This document shows positions 17,261 through 28,160 of a stretch of 64,000 bases of DNA, in pieces. Below the pieces are notes generated by a model. The model did no database searches. It saw only the letters and a list, made by a program, of their open reading frames with translations, and had not been told where the DNA came from. Made by a program: the position numbers and the translations under genes. Each line of letters begins with the position of its first letter. The stretch's first letter is position 1. This stretch comes from Caballeronia sordidicola. Its GTDB lineage: Bacteria > Pseudomonadota > Gammaproteobacteria > Burkholderiales > Burkholderiaceae. The DNA lies in assembly GCF_000729995.1 (NCBI RefSeq), contig NZ_JNFG01000018.1, positions 1 through 64,000 on the forward strand, written 5' to 3'.

Positions 17261-18175
17261 ATGCTAACGCTCAAGCAACTGGAAGCCGTCTATTGGGTCG
17301 CCAAGCTCGGGACCTTCGGTGCAGCGGCGGACCGTCTTTACACGACTCAGTCGGCCATTTCAAAACGCATCAATGAACTGGAAGTCTTCTTTGTGGCTTC
17401 CCTGTTCGATCGCAGCCGACGCACCGTGCGGCTCACAGCGAAAGGACGGGAATTGCTGGAGGCCGCTGAGGAGATGTTGCAGGCCCGCGATCGATTACTC
17501 GAACGCATGGGCAAGGAAGTTGAAGTCGTGCGGCACTTCCGCCTGGGCATCACGGAACTGATCGCGCTGACGTTTCTGCCGCGACTCGTGCAGGAGATTC
17601 GCCAGGCTTACCCCACGGTGTCTCTCGAACCGGAAATTGATGTCAGCACCAATCTCGCCACGAGGCTTCTGCACGGCGAGATCGATTTCATCATCGCCCC
17701 GAGCGTTCTCAAGGATCCGCGCTTCACGTCGGTTCCCTTGAAAAAACTCCAGCTCAACTGGATGTCGAGCCCGTCATTGATTGCTGATTCGCGAGTGCTC
17801 TCGCTGGAAGAAATTGCGAACTATCCCATCCTGATGCAGATTGGCACGTCCGGTGTCGACGCGATCTACGAGCGGTGGTTTGAGTCGAAAAACCTGACGA
17901 TCCGCCGCACGTTCGCGGGCAATAGCCTGATCGCATTGAGTTCACTCACGGTGGCGGGCTTCGGTGTGAGCTATCTGCCGGCGCTGTATTTCTCCGATCT
18001 CGTAGACCAGGGCTTGCTCAACGTACTGCATTCGACGCAGAGCTTGCCCGCGGTGCGCTATTACGCGATCTATCGCAACGATGGGCCTACGCCGCTCTAC
18101 TCAATGGTGGCCGACCTCGCCAGGCGGCTCTGCGATTTTTCAAAGCCGGACCTCGCGTCTGTCATTGCGCGGTAG
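17261..18175 (+). CDS. LysR-family transcriptional regulator
   Basis: 304 aa. The N-terminal helix-turn-helix is LEAVYWVAKLGTFGAAADRL and LYTTQSAISKRINELE. The effector domain covers about residues 90-300, with FRLGITELIALTFLPRLVQE at its start. It is divergent from the leuC/leuD/aldolase/aminotransferase operon and is probably its activator, with the amino acid or oxo acid as co-inducer (inference from position). Confidence 0.93.
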   Translation: MLTLKQLEAVYWVAKLGTFGAAADRLYTTQSAISKRINELEVFFVASLFDRSRRTVRLTAKGRELLEAAEEMLQARDRLLERMGKEVEVVRHFRLGITELIALTFLPRLVQEIRQAYPTVSLEPEIDVSTNLATRLLHGEIDFIIAPSVLKDPRFTSVPLKKLQLNWMSSPSLIADSRVLSLEEIANYPILMQIGTSGVDAIYERWFESKNLTIRRTFAGNSLIALSSLTVAGFGVSYLPALYFSDLVDQGLLNVLHSTQSLPAVRYYAIYRNDGPTPLYSMVADLARRLCDFSKPDLASVIAR

Positions 18176-18215
18176 ACGTTGTGTGACGAGGTGCTTGCAC
18201 TCCGCCCGCAAACGC

Positions 18216-19757
<1,542 letters not shown>

Positions 19758-19839
19758 GGCGGCACTCACTAGCGCTGAGAGAGACGGGACGGCCGGCGCG
19801 CAAAGGCCGTCCCGCACGGTTGCTTCGGTTCTCGGTCGA

Positions 19840-20787
19840 CTACTTGCCAGCCGTAAATTTGTCGACGTTCGATGAATCGACAATGTCCACACCTGTGTCC
19901 GTGACCGGGGGCACCTTTTCGCCCTTGGTCAGTTTATCCAGTTGATCGATCGAGTCCGTGCCCATGCTTGTCGGCCGCTGACCGACCAGCGTGGTCGCAT
20001 ACCCTTCCTTCAGGAGCTTGATCTGCGAAGGCAAGGTATCGAACGACACGATCACGAACTTACCCGACTTGAGATCGGCCGCCTTGTTTTTCAGCGCTCG
20101 CGTATAGGCTTCCGGTGCGAACATCGGCCAGCCTCCGGCGAAGAAAATGCCGTCGATATTCGGGTTCTTGGCAAGGATGTCCTGGATCAGTTGCACAGCC
20201 GTACTGGAATCGTCGTTGCAAGGGAAAGGAGAACCGGATACCTCCTTGAAGCTGCCACCGAGCTTTGACTTGAAGCCCTTGATGCGGTCGTTGAGGTTCG
20301 CCGCCGACAACCCGCCGGTTATCACCGCGTAGTTCCCGCCATTCGGAAGCGCCTTGGCGAACGCCTCGCCTGCCGACACGCCGCCCGCCTCATTGTTGGT
20401 GCCAATGAAGGCGATACGCTTGGACTTCGGTGCGTCGGAGTCGAAGGTAACGACCGGAATGTTCTTGGCCAATGCCGCACTGATCACGCTGCTGATCGAA
20501 TCAGGATTGTTCGGCGCAATCGCGATCCCCGCCACCTTTTTGGTGATCAGGTCGCGGACAATGCGAGCCTGCTCGGCGTCATCTAATTGGGCAGGTCCGG
20601 TGAAAAGGCACTCCGCCCCAATCTTGGCCGCCTCTTCCTTGCAGCCTTTTTCGGCATCGGCGTAGAACGGTACGCCGAGCGCTTTCGGCACCACGGCGAA
20701 CACTTTTTTATCGGCGGCCTGGGCCTGTCCTGCGATCCCAAGTCCTAAAACAGCGGCGGCTACGGCTCCGAGCAATAAGCGTGACAT
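19840..20787 (-). CDS. sugar ABC transporter substrate-binding protein (CUT2), second set
   Basis: 315 aa from ATG 20787, with GGAGG before it. The signal peptide is SRLLLGAVAAAVLGLGIAG (cleavage after AQAA). The mature part has the RbsB-like fold: VFAVVPKALGVPFYADAEKG, IAIAPNNPDSISSVISAAL and PVVTFDSDAPKSKRIAFIG. It binds a sugar or polyol in the periplasm; the ligand is unknown. A near-complete set (permease 20822, ATPase 18216) surrounds it. Confidence 0.92.
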   Translation of the reverse strand: MSRLLLGAVAAAVLGLGIAGQAQAADKKVFAVVPKALGVPFYADAEKGCKEEAAKIGAECLFTGPAQLDDAEQARIVRDLITKKVAGIAIAPNNPDSISSVISAALAKNIPVVTFDSDAPKSKRIAFIGTNNEAGGVSAGEAFAKALPNGGNYAVITGGLSAANLNDRIKGFKSKLGGSFKEVSGSPFPCNDDSSTAVQLIQDILAKNPNIDGIFFAGGWPMFAPEAYTRALKNKAADLKSGKFVIVSFDTLPSQIKLLKEGYATTLVGQRPTSMGTDSIDQLDKLTKGEKVPPVTDTGVDIVDSSNVDKFTAGK

Positions 20788-20821
20788 TGTTTCCTCCAAG
20801 AGATTGTTATGGGTAAAACAC

Positions 20822-21823
20822 TCACCGGCGTCGCCAGACGCCCTTCCTGAGCTGGTCGATAAATACTGCAAAGACGATGACAGAACCAACGAAAACCCCT
20901 TGCCAGTAGGCGTCGGTTCCAAGCAGGATGAGGCCGTTGCGGAGCACTTCGAGGATCACGGTGCCGACGAAGACGCCGATCACGGTGCCCTCGCCGCCGC
21001 TGAGCGCGGTACCGCCAATGACGGCTGCCGCGATGACGCTGAGCTCCTTGCCCAAGCCCTGGTTGGAGATTGCCGAGGATAGATAGCTAACCTCAATAAT
21101 GCCGGCGAGACCCGCCAGCACGGAAGACATGACATAGACGCTGATCTTCAGCCGGTCTACATCGAGGCCGGTCAGCATGGCGGCCCGCTCGTTGCCGCCG
21201 ACTGCGTACAACTGGCGGCCATACACACTACGTTTGAGCACGACGCCGGCAATGATCGACAAGACCACGAAGATCAGGAACGGCGTGGGCAGGCCAATGA
21301 TGTCGCCGCCGCCGAGCGCGAAGAATGCATCGCCGTCCGGCCGGAAGCCGTCAATGGCCTTGCCGCGGGTGATGATGAGGGCGAGCGCGCGCGCAATGCT
21401 CATGGTCGCGAGCGTCGGCACAAAGGGCAGCATGCGCAGCTTGGTCACGCACAAGCCGTTGAACAGGCCCACTGACGCCGCGATCAGGAGCGTGAGCACG
21501 CACGCCGGAACGACGCCCATCCCCGCTTGCATCATCGCGGCGGAGGCGACGGCGGACAGGCCCCAGACACTGCCGACCGACAGGTCGATACCACCGGTGA
21601 TCATCACCGCGGCCTGCCCCAGGACGACGATCCCGACGAACGAGAGGTTGCGCGTGTCGTTGAGGAGATTGTCGACGCTCGCAAAGTTGGGCGCGAAGAT
21701 CGACAGCGCCACGATCATGATCAGAAGCGCGCCAATGATGCCCGTCTCCCGGGACCGCAGGAGACGAACACCGAGACCCGCCCGGCGCTTCGTGTTCATT
21801 GTTGCTTCAATGGGCTTGTTCAT
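20822..21823 (-). CDS. sugar ABC transporter permease (CUT2, RbsC-like), second set
   Basis: 333 aa from ATG 21823 (another ATG at 21799 is possible). About eight to ten hydrophobic segments, starting near ETGIIGALLIMIVALSIFAP. The RbsC hallmark segment VMITGGIDLSVGSVWGLSAV is present. YGRQLYAVGGNERAAMLTGL is the cytoplasmic loop contacting the ATPase. It forms the homodimeric pore for the second transporter set. Confidence 0.92.
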   Translation of the reverse strand: MNKPIEATMNTKRRAGLGVRLLRSRETGIIGALLIMIVALSIFAPNFASVDNLLNDTRNLSFVGIVVLGQAAVMITGGIDLSVGSVWGLSAVASAAMMQAGMGVVPACVLTLLIAASVGLFNGLCVTKLRMLPFVPTLATMSIARALALIITRGKAIDGFRPDGDAFFALGGGDIIGLPTPFLIFVVLSIIAGVVLKRSVYGRQLYAVGGNERAAMLTGLDVDRLKISVYVMSSVLAGLAGIIEVSYLSSAISNQGLGKELSVIAAAVIGGTALSGGEGTVIGVFVGTVILEVLRNGLILLGTDAYWQGVFVGSVIVFAVFIDQLRKGVWRRR

Positions 21824-21907
21824 CTCGGATGCCTTGTGTGCCAATGTCGCCAGGAGATCCGGTCGCGGGATGCTCCTGGCATTGCGCTCCATGCGAGCAT
21901 GAAAATC

Positions 21908-22885
21908 CTAGAACTGCTCCTTGCCGAAGAGCGACTTCGCATTGGTCTGGTCGATGCGTTGAGTGGGCACCAGGATATTGCGGGGAACCTCGGTCGCGCA
22001 GTCGATCAGGATTTTCTTGGCGAGTTCGAGTGCCTGGGCGGCGCCGGTCGGGTACGTAAACGTTGCGGCCCATTGGCCGTCTGCGACCGCACGTATGCCA
22101 CCGGACGGACCCGGCAGGCCATCCGTGCCAATGATCTTCACCTGGTCCGCTTTGCCCGCCTGCTTGGCCGCGATGTATGCACCGGCGGCAGCAAGGTCAT
22201 TGCTCGTATAAACGAGCTTGATGTCCGGGTGCGATTGCAGCATGGCGGAAAATACGGTCACCGCTTGGTCTTCCATCCAGTCGACTGGCTGCACAGCCAC
22301 GAGCTTGATCTTGGGATTGCTGGCAATGCCTGCCTTGAATCCTTCAAGACGTTCGATGGCGGGCGACGAACTCGGCAAGCCTTCGAGAATGGCCGCCTCG
22401 CCTCCGTCGGGCAGCAGTGTCTTGGCGGCCCACTCGCCCGCTTCCTTGGCGATCGCCCGGTTGTCCCCTCCCACGAAGGCCGTGTAGTTGTCTCCACTCG
22501 TCTTGCGATCGAGTTCGATCACCGGCACGCCCGCCTTGTAGACCGCCGATACAGACGGTGTCAAAGGAGCGGCTTCGAAGGGTGAAATCATCAGCAGGTC
22601 GACGCGTTGCGTCATGAAGTTTTCGACCTGCGACACCTGGGTGTTCACGGTCGCCTGTCCGTCGGCGATAACGAGCTTGAATTTCGGGTAGTTCTTCACG
22701 AGGCGTTCGAGCTCGTGATTGACGTGCTCGCGGTACGGCTCCTTGAAGTTCGCCTGGCTAAAGCCGATGACGTAATCCTTGTCCGGCCCGCATTCCTTGG
22801 CAAGCGGCTTGCCGGCCGCTGCCCACGCACCCGATGCAAGAGCGGCGCCGGCAACCAGCAAAGTGGTCCTTAGAACTACTTTCAT
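21908..22885 (-). CDS. sugar ABC transporter substrate-binding protein (YtfQ-like), first set
   Basis: 325 aa from ATG 22885, with CTGGAG upstream. The signal peptide is VVLRTTLLVAGAALASG (cleavage after AWA). Mature fold includes YVIGFSQANFKEPYREHVNH, LLMISPFEAAPLTPSVSAVY and VPVIELDRKTSGDNYTAFVG. This segment pattern resembles YtfQ, a galactofuranose-binding protein, but the sugar cannot be fixed by eye. It belongs with the ATPase (24018) and permease (22984) upstream. Confidence 0.9.
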   Translation of the reverse strand: MKVVLRTTLLVAGAALASGAWAAAGKPLAKECGPDKDYVIGFSQANFKEPYREHVNHELERLVKNYPKFKLVIADGQATVNTQVSQVENFMTQRVDLLMISPFEAAPLTPSVSAVYKAGVPVIELDRKTSGDNYTAFVGGDNRAIAKEAGEWAAKTLLPDGGEAAILEGLPSSSPAIERLEGFKAGIASNPKIKLVAVQPVDWMEDQAVTVFSAMLQSHPDIKLVYTSNDLAAAGAYIAAKQAGKADQVKIIGTDGLPGPSGGIRAVADGQWAATFTYPTGAAQALELAKKILIDCATEVPRNILVPTQRIDQTNAKSLFGKEQF

Positions 22886-22983
22886 TTTTTTCGTCTCCAG
22901 TCTTATGCAACGAAGTTGCGAAAGTTTTTTATGCGTCCGACCCACTGCAACGTCCACCACCTCTTGAAATCACGCCCAACGAT

Positions 22984-24021
22984 TCACCGAGCCGAGCTTC
23001 CGCGCCCGACCACATAGGTTTGCAATGCAGCAGCGATCACGATGATTGCGCCCGTCGCAAGCAGTTGCATGGCGGCGCTGACGTCGTTGAGCTGCAGAAT
23101 ATTCGCCAGCGCGCCGAGCATGACGGCGCCCGCGATCGTGCCGATCATGGAGCCCGCTCCTCCGAACAGGTCCGTGCCGCCGATCACAACCGCCGCAATA
23201 GCGGTGAGTTCATATCCCGCGCCGTCGTTGGGGCTGCCGAACGAGAACTGTCCGGCGTGAACGATGCCCGCGATGGCGGCCACGAATCCTGTTAGTGCGT
23301 AGACCGAAATCTTGATCGCGCTCACCGGGATGCCGGAAAGTCGAGCCGCCTTTTCGTTTCCGCCGACGGCAACAACGTAGCGTCCATAGCGCGTGTTATT
23401 GAGCAAAAAGGCTGCCACCACCGCAAGCACGAGGAACACCAGGGTCGCGACCGGGAAGACGCCGCCGATCCGCTCGCCGAGCACCCCGAAGGCCGGCGGT
23501 GCATTTCCGGGCCCGGCACCATAGTTGATGTTGATGAACGAATTGTTGGACGCAATCAACGACAGGCCGCGCGCCACCTGAAGTCCCGCGAGTGTGACGA
23601 TGAACGCCTGAATCCGAAACTTGGTGGAGATCACGCCCTGGATGGCGCCGAATACCACGCCCGTCGCCACGACCAGCGACAACGTGCTCCACAGGCCCCA
23701 CCCTTCATTGACCAGCAGGGTTGCGGTCAGCACGGAGCAAAGGCCGAGCACGGCTCCGACCGAAAGATCAATACCGGCCGCAATGATCACAAAGGTCATG
23801 CCGAGCGAAAGAATGCCGGTTTCGGAAATCGACCGGATGATATTGGCGATGTTGTCCGGCGCGAGGAACAAAATATGGCCATGCCGGCGCGGGGAAAACA
23901 GGATGCCCGCGCTCACCACCAGAATGAGCCCGAGCAGGCTCTGAAAACGCACCAGATATGCCAGCAGGCTGTGACGCGGACGAACCGGAGCCGTGGCTGA
24001 GGAGGTTGGAGTTGTGCTCAT
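22984..24021 (-). CDS. sugar ABC transporter permease (CUT2, RbsC/YjfF-like), first set
   Basis: 345 aa with about nine hydrophobic segments and the RbsC hallmark FVIIAAGIDLSVGAVLGLCS. NTRYGRYVVAVGGNEKAARL is the cytoplasmic coupling loop. Its start overlaps the ATPase gene by 4 nt (ATGA), showing coupled translation. It is the membrane part of the first transporter set. Confidence 0.92.
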   Translation of the reverse strand: MSTTPTSSATAPVRPRHSLLAYLVRFQSLLGLILVVSAGILFSPRRHGHILFLAPDNIANIIRSISETGILSLGMTFVIIAAGIDLSVGAVLGLCSVLTATLLVNEGWGLWSTLSLVVATGVVFGAIQGVISTKFRIQAFIVTLAGLQVARGLSLIASNNSFININYGAGPGNAPPAFGVLGERIGGVFPVATLVFLVLAVVAAFLLNNTRYGRYVVAVGGNEKAARLSGIPVSAIKISVYALTGFVAAIAGIVHAGQFSFGSPNDGAGYELTAIAAVVIGGTDLFGGAGSMIGTIAGAVMLGALANILQLNDVSAAMQLLATGAIIVIAAALQTYVVGRGSSAR

Positions 24022-25538
24022 GCTGCCAGGCCCTCACCCTCGCTGATCCGCCGGACAGCATCCTCGCTGGGAGCCGCGCCAAATTCGTGAATCGTGCAGC
24101 CAGCACGCATGACAATGATCCGATCACACAAACCGATAAGTTCCGGCAGTTCGGAGGACGCGACCAACACGCCCAAGCCCTTGTTTGCGAGGCCGCGCAA
24201 GCGCCGATAGATTTCCGCCTTGGCGCCGACGTCGACCCCGCGCGTCGGTTCGTCGAGCAGCAGCAAGCCTGGTTCGCTCATGAGTTCCTTGGCGAAGACG
24301 ACCTTCTGCTGGTTGCCGCCCGAGAGGTTGACGACCTTGGCTTCGGGGCGCCGCGGGCGCACGTCGTAGTCTTCGAGGGCGCGCTTCACGTGGCGTCTCT
24401 CGAGTGCTCGTGAAACGAGACCAAACGGCGTGACACGCTTGAGCGTCGACATGACCGCGTTCTGTCCAACCGTGTGATTGAGGATCAGCCCCGTGCCGCG
24501 CCGGTCGTCCGTCACATAAGCGATGCCTGCACGCCGCGCCGCGCGAATAGTCCCGAGTGCCGCCGGTTTGCCGTGCATTTCGACCAGACCCCGCCAACGC
24601 CCGTTTGCGCCGAAGCCATGCAGCGCGGACAGCAATTCTGTCCGGCCGACTCCCATCAACCCTGCAAGACCCACGATCTCACCGACATGCACCGTCAGTG
24701 AAACATCGCGGGGAGCCTGCCAGCCGGCGCGTGGGATGTCGGGATCGAATGCGGCATGATCGAGCCGCAGGATAGGCGCTCCAATCTTCTCGGAGCGTGC
24801 CGGAAACAAATCGGAAAACGGCCGCCCGACAAGAAGCTGGACGAGCGTCGCTTGCGGTGCGTCGGGCGACGTGGTTCCAACCACGGCGCCATCACGCATC
24901 ACCGTCACGCGATCCGCGATGCGCGTCACTTCCTCGAGCCGGTGAGAGATATAGATAATTCCGACGCCGCGCCCGGCAAGCTCTTTCACAACAGTAAAAA
25001 GATGGTCCGCCTCGACGGCTGACAAGGCCGCGGTCGGCTCGTCCATGATCAGGATGCGTGCCTTGGCCGACAAGGCTTTGGCAATGGCCACGAGCTGCCG
25101 CTCGCCCATCCTCAGGCTGGCAACAGGAAGGCTTGCATCAAGCGACACGCCTGCGCGCGCCAGCAGATCCTGTGCTTGGCTGCGCATCGCGGCGCCCGCC
25201 AGTACACCCTTGTTGGTGATCTCATTGCCGAGAAACAGATTGGCCGCGATATCGAGGCCCGGAACGAGGTCGAGTTCCTGCGGGATCATCGCGATTCCCG
25301 CGTTATGGGCGTCGCGGGGCGTAGCAAAACGCACGGGGTTGCCGTCAAGCCTGATGACGCCTTCGTCAGGCACGACCGCCCCCGAAAGCACCCCCATCAA
25401 GGTCGATTTCCCTGCGCCGTTTTCGCCCAGCAGGACGTGCACCTCACCGGCTTCGAGGTCAAAATCCACGCCCCGCAGCGCATGCACGCCGCCGAAACGT
25501 TTCTGGATCCCTCGCAATTCGAGGAGGTGCGCAGTCAT
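24018..25538 (-). CDS. sugar ABC transporter ATP-binding protein (CUT2, two NBDs), first set
   Basis: 506 aa. NBD1: Walker A GENGAGKST, signature LRMGERQLVAIAKAL, Walker B ILIMDEPTAAL. NBD2: signature LSGGNQQKVVFAKEL and Walker B LLLLDEPTRGVDV, with a degenerate P-loop (GLMGVGRTELL). It is the first gene of the six-gene double-transporter operon and is divergent from a LacI gene. Transcription probably starts just upstream, within the tandem palindrome region. Confidence 0.92.
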   Translation of the reverse strand: MTAHLLELRGIQKRFGGVHALRGVDFDLEAGEVHVLLGENGAGKSTLMGVLSGAVVPDEGVIRLDGNPVRFATPRDAHNAGIAMIPQELDLVPGLDIAANLFLGNEITNKGVLAGAAMRSQAQDLLARAGVSLDASLPVASLRMGERQLVAIAKALSAKARILIMDEPTAALSAVEADHLFTVVKELAGRGVGIIYISHRLEEVTRIADRVTVMRDGAVVGTTSPDAPQATLVQLLVGRPFSDLFPARSEKIGAPILRLDHAAFDPDIPRAGWQAPRDVSLTVHVGEIVGLAGLMGVGRTELLSALHGFGANGRWRGLVEMHGKPAALGTIRAARRAGIAYVTDDRRGTGLILNHTVGQNAVMSTLKRVTPFGLVSRALERRHVKRALEDYDVRPRRPEAKVVNLSGGNQQKVVFAKELMSEPGLLLLDEPTRGVDVGAKAEIYRRLRGLANKGLGVLVASSELPELIGLCDRIIVMRAGCTIHEFGAAPSEDAVRRISEGEGLAA

Positions 25539-25630
25539 AACGCGCCGGACCCGGTTTGCCGAATGAACACGAGCATCTCTTCTCCTGTCTCTTGCTCTAT
25601 TTTCGCTTCTTTTGTTCTAGCTCGGGTCCA

Positions 25631-25659
25631 AGCTTATTCAAAGGCAAGCGCTTGCGCAA
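25631..25659 (-). promoter_or_regulatory. candidate promoter of the double CUT2 transporter operon
   Basis: On the minus strand TTGCGC (25654-25659) and TAAGCT (25631-25636) are separated by 17 nt. The -35 element lies inside the tandem palindromes, so bound LacI-type repressor would block it. Prediction by eye only. Confidence 0.4.
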
Positions 25660-25667
25660 GCGCTTGC
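25644..25667. promoter_or_regulatory. two abutting perfect palindromes, GCAAGCGCTTGC, candidate LacI operators
   Basis: GCAAGCGCTTGC occurs at 25644-25655 and again, with no spacer, at 25656-25667. Each copy is a perfect 12-bp palindrome. They lie in the 274-nt region between the transporter operon and the divergent LacI gene and overlap the -35 elements of both candidate promoters. A LacI-family dimer pair binding side by side is the simplest explanation (inference). Confidence 0.7.
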
Positions 25668-25692
25668 GTTACGTTGTTTACCCTCATATTCT
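25664..25692 (+). promoter_or_regulatory. candidate promoter of the LacI gene
   Basis: TTGCGT (25664-25669) and TATTCT (25687-25692) with 17-nt spacing. The -35 element overlaps the second palindrome, which would allow autoregulation. Prediction by eye only. Confidence 0.4.
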
Positions 25693-25812
25693 GGAATAAT
25701 GCGACAAAGGTAAGCTCATGGCACGTCATTCAGAGAACGCTTAATATCGGGCCGCGAATCGTCGCTTTGTATAGATTCGCTGCAATTCCAAATCCACAAC
25801 CAAGGGGACGAG

Positions 25813-26811
25813 ATGGCAACCATCGCCGATGTCGCACGGCTCGCGGGGGTCGCGACGTCAACCGTTTCCCACGTTCTCAATGGCACACGGTTCGTCAGCC
25901 CGGAAACCACCAGCGCGGTTCGGGAAGCGGTTCGCGCACTGGGCTACGCGCCCAACACCGTCGCGCGAGCCTTGGCTCGCTCGACCACGAACACGATTGG
26001 CCTTGCCATATCGTCGACGAAAAACCGCTACTTTTCCGATGTGATCAACGCCATCGAGGAAGAGTGTTCGAAGCTGGGAATGATGGTACTTCTTGCGAAT
26101 ACCCGGGACGATCCGGAGTGCGAACTAGACATGGTGGCGGCCCTTCACCAAAGACGCGTCGATGGAATCATCATCGCGCCCTCTTGCGGTCCCAACAACA
26201 GCGCGCTCACCTACTTGCGCGAGCAGCGTATTCCTTCGGTGATGGTCGACCGTCTTCCCGATGTCGCCCTCGACGGTGTCGGCGTCGAGAACCGGCAGTC
26301 GGTTGCGACCATGGTGACCCACATGGTTGGCCACGGGCACAGGCGAATCGGCTTCCTGGCCGGCCAGTCCAATTTCACCACGGCGATGGAGCGCGCAGAC
26401 GGCTTTCGCGACGGACTACGCGGCCATGGGCTTCCCGTCGACGAAGCGCGCATTTCCATCGGTCACACCGACCTGGCGACGGCCAGGGACGCCGCCACGC
26501 GGCTTCTCACCGCGGCCGAACCTGTGACGGCCCTGATCGGCGGCAATAACCTGACGACGATCGGCATCATGCTGGCGGCGCAGGATTGCGGCATGCGGGT
26601 GCCCGCTGATATCGCGGTAGCAGGTTTCGACGATTTCGATTGGGCCGATGCGTTCGAGCCTCGTCTCACCGCCATGGTTCAGCCCTGCCACGAGATCGGC
26701 CGGATGGCGGCAACGCTGCTCAAGCGAAGAATCGATTTCGCAGCGGAGGAAACCGAGACTATCAGGCTGCAGCCGACCTTCGCGATCAGGAATTCCTGCG
26801 GTTGCAAATAG
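25813..26811 (+). CDS. LacI-family transcriptional regulator of the double CUT2 operon
   Basis: 332 aa. The N-terminal helix-turn-helix reads MATIADVARLAGVATSTVSHV, and the hinge helix VARALARSTTN follows. The sensor domain includes RRIGFLAGQSNFTTAMERAD and AVAGFDDFDWADAFEPRLTA. AAGGGG lies before the ATG. It is divergent from the six-gene sugar transporter operon and most likely represses it until a sugar is present; the tandem palindromes at 25644-25667 are the probable sites. Confidence 0.93.
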   Translation: MATIADVARLAGVATSTVSHVLNGTRFVSPETTSAVREAVRALGYAPNTVARALARSTTNTIGLAISSTKNRYFSDVINAIEEECSKLGMMVLLANTRDDPECELDMVAALHQRRVDGIIIAPSCGPNNSALTYLREQRIPSVMVDRLPDVALDGVGVENRQSVATMVTHMVGHGHRRIGFLAGQSNFTTAMERADGFRDGLRGHGLPVDEARISIGHTDLATARDAATRLLTAAEPVTALIGGNNLTTIGIMLAAQDCGMRVPADIAVAGFDDFDWADAFEPRLTAMVQPCHEIGRMAATLLKRRIDFAAEETETIRLQPTFAIRNSCGCK

Positions 26812-26867
26812 GGACGCGGAGAGAAGCAGCGATAACGCATCTACCTTGCTGCGTACGAAGTCATCAC

Positions 26868-27443
26868 TTACCGCGTGGCTTCCGTGGCGCCGGTGCCCTG
26901 CTTCACGCTGCCGTCGGACTGCGGAACTGCCACCGGCTTGACTTCCACGGGAGCGGTGCCGTTTTCCTTCAAGCCGAGCTTATCGGCAGTCTTGGGCGAT
27001 ACGTCGACGATTCGACCGTTGACGTAGGGACCGCGATCCTTGATTTCGACCTCTTCGGTTTTGCCGTTTTCCAGATTCGTGACCTTCGCCTTGGTGCCAA
27101 GCGGCAGAGTCTTGCTCGCGGCGACATTGGATTGCGGATCCATGTGCGTACCGTCAGCCATCTTTTTCGAGTAAAAGTTCTGGCCGTAGTACGAGGCCTT
27201 GCCCTTGCGCGTTTTGCCCGAGCGGTCAAGATGGCCGTGGTTGGCTGCTTTCGCGTTCGCGTGGCTGGTATCGATGGATTCCGACGGTTGCGCCGCAAGC
27301 GCCGTGCTCAGGCAGCAAGACAGGACCAGGAACAGAAGCGTTAGAAGCTTGTGTCTTCGACCGGGCCACATAGGGGGTAGAACGCCAGACTTGTACACCA
27401 CCCATCGAGGCGCCATCACAACCGGAACACGTCGCGCTTTCAT
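26868..27443 (-). CDS. RlpA-like double-psi beta-barrel protein (septal ring lytic transglycosylase family)
   Basis: 191 aa from ATG 27443 (GAAGGGG before it). There is an N-terminal hydrophobic export segment (KLLTLLFLVLSCCLSTALAA). The DPBB domain covers about residues 80-175: KGKASYYGQNFYSKKMADGT, then SKTLPLGTKAKVTNLENGK, VEIKDRGPYVNGRIVDVS. The conserved Asp of KDRGPY, the catalytic residue in RlpA, is present. It lacks the C-terminal SPOR domain of E. coli RlpA. A periplasmic role in glycan strand cleavage is inferred. Confidence 0.88.
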   Translation of the reverse strand: MKARRVPVVMAPRWVVYKSGVLPPMWPGRRHKLLTLLFLVLSCCLSTALAAQPSESIDTSHANAKAANHGHLDRSGKTRKGKASYYGQNFYSKKMADGTHMDPQSNVAASKTLPLGTKAKVTNLENGKTEEVEIKDRGPYVNGRIVDVSPKTADKLGLKENGTAPVEVKPVAVPQSDGSVKQGTGATEATR

Positions 27444-27715
27444 ATGCACCCCTTCCGCATCGGGGAGAAGGTTGAGCAGCCGATTCTCCAAGGTATGAAG
27501 ATTCGTTTTAGTTACCACTCCTCTTCAGCCTCACGCAAACCGTGTGCCCGTGATGCGACGAAGGTGGCGCCTGCACCTTTCGCAGCGCCCGATTTCCATC
27601 CCGCGTCAGAACAATGCTCCGAATCTGGCAAGGGCAGCCGTTCTGCGCCTTAAGGCCCCATGAGCCGAGTGCCATTACAATCCAGCACTTACATCCGACA
27701 ACCGTGATTCAGGCC

Positions 27716-28117
27716 ATGAAATACCTCTTTGCATTGACACTCGCTACGGTCATCGTGGGCGTAAGCACGGCCGCGACAGCCCAAACATCCGCGGCCAGCG
27801 ACACCCCCAAACAAGAGTGCGCCATTGGGAATGTCACCGGCGTCGGCGGATCGGCCCAGAGCTTTAGTGAATACCTCGCGACCCCCGACAGAGACAAATA
27901 TCGCTACGTTACGGACAACCCGATCCAATGCAAGGTCTCCGACGAAGGTCGCACGTCCGGCTGTACCGGCCTCACAAACCTGCGGAATGAAAAAGTCAGC
28001 GTGTATGACGATATCGACAGCACGACGATGGCCGTGGTCGCGCGCGTGGAACTCGAGCACGGGACCTACCCGGTGATTATTGTGGTACGAAAGCAGGACG
28101 TGCAATGCGAGCAGTAA
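27716..28117 (+). CDS. secreted hypothetical protein
   Basis: 133 aa from ATG 27716. The signal peptide is MKYLFALTLATVIVGVSTAA (cleavage near TAQ). The mature part has four cysteines (ECAIG, IQCKVS, SGCTGL, VQCEQ) that could form two disulfides. I do not recognise a family. No operon partner is evident: the next gene is convergent, ending at 28161. Confidence 0.75.
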   Translation: MKYLFALTLATVIVGVSTAATAQTSAASDTPKQECAIGNVTGVGGSAQSFSEYLATPDRDKYRYVTDNPIQCKVSDEGRTSGCTGLTNLRNEKVSVYDDIDSTTMAVVARVELEHGTYPVIIVVRKQDVQCEQ

Positions 28118-28160
28118 ATGCGGTCACTTTGCTAACGCGCTTGTCTGCACGGACAACGCC

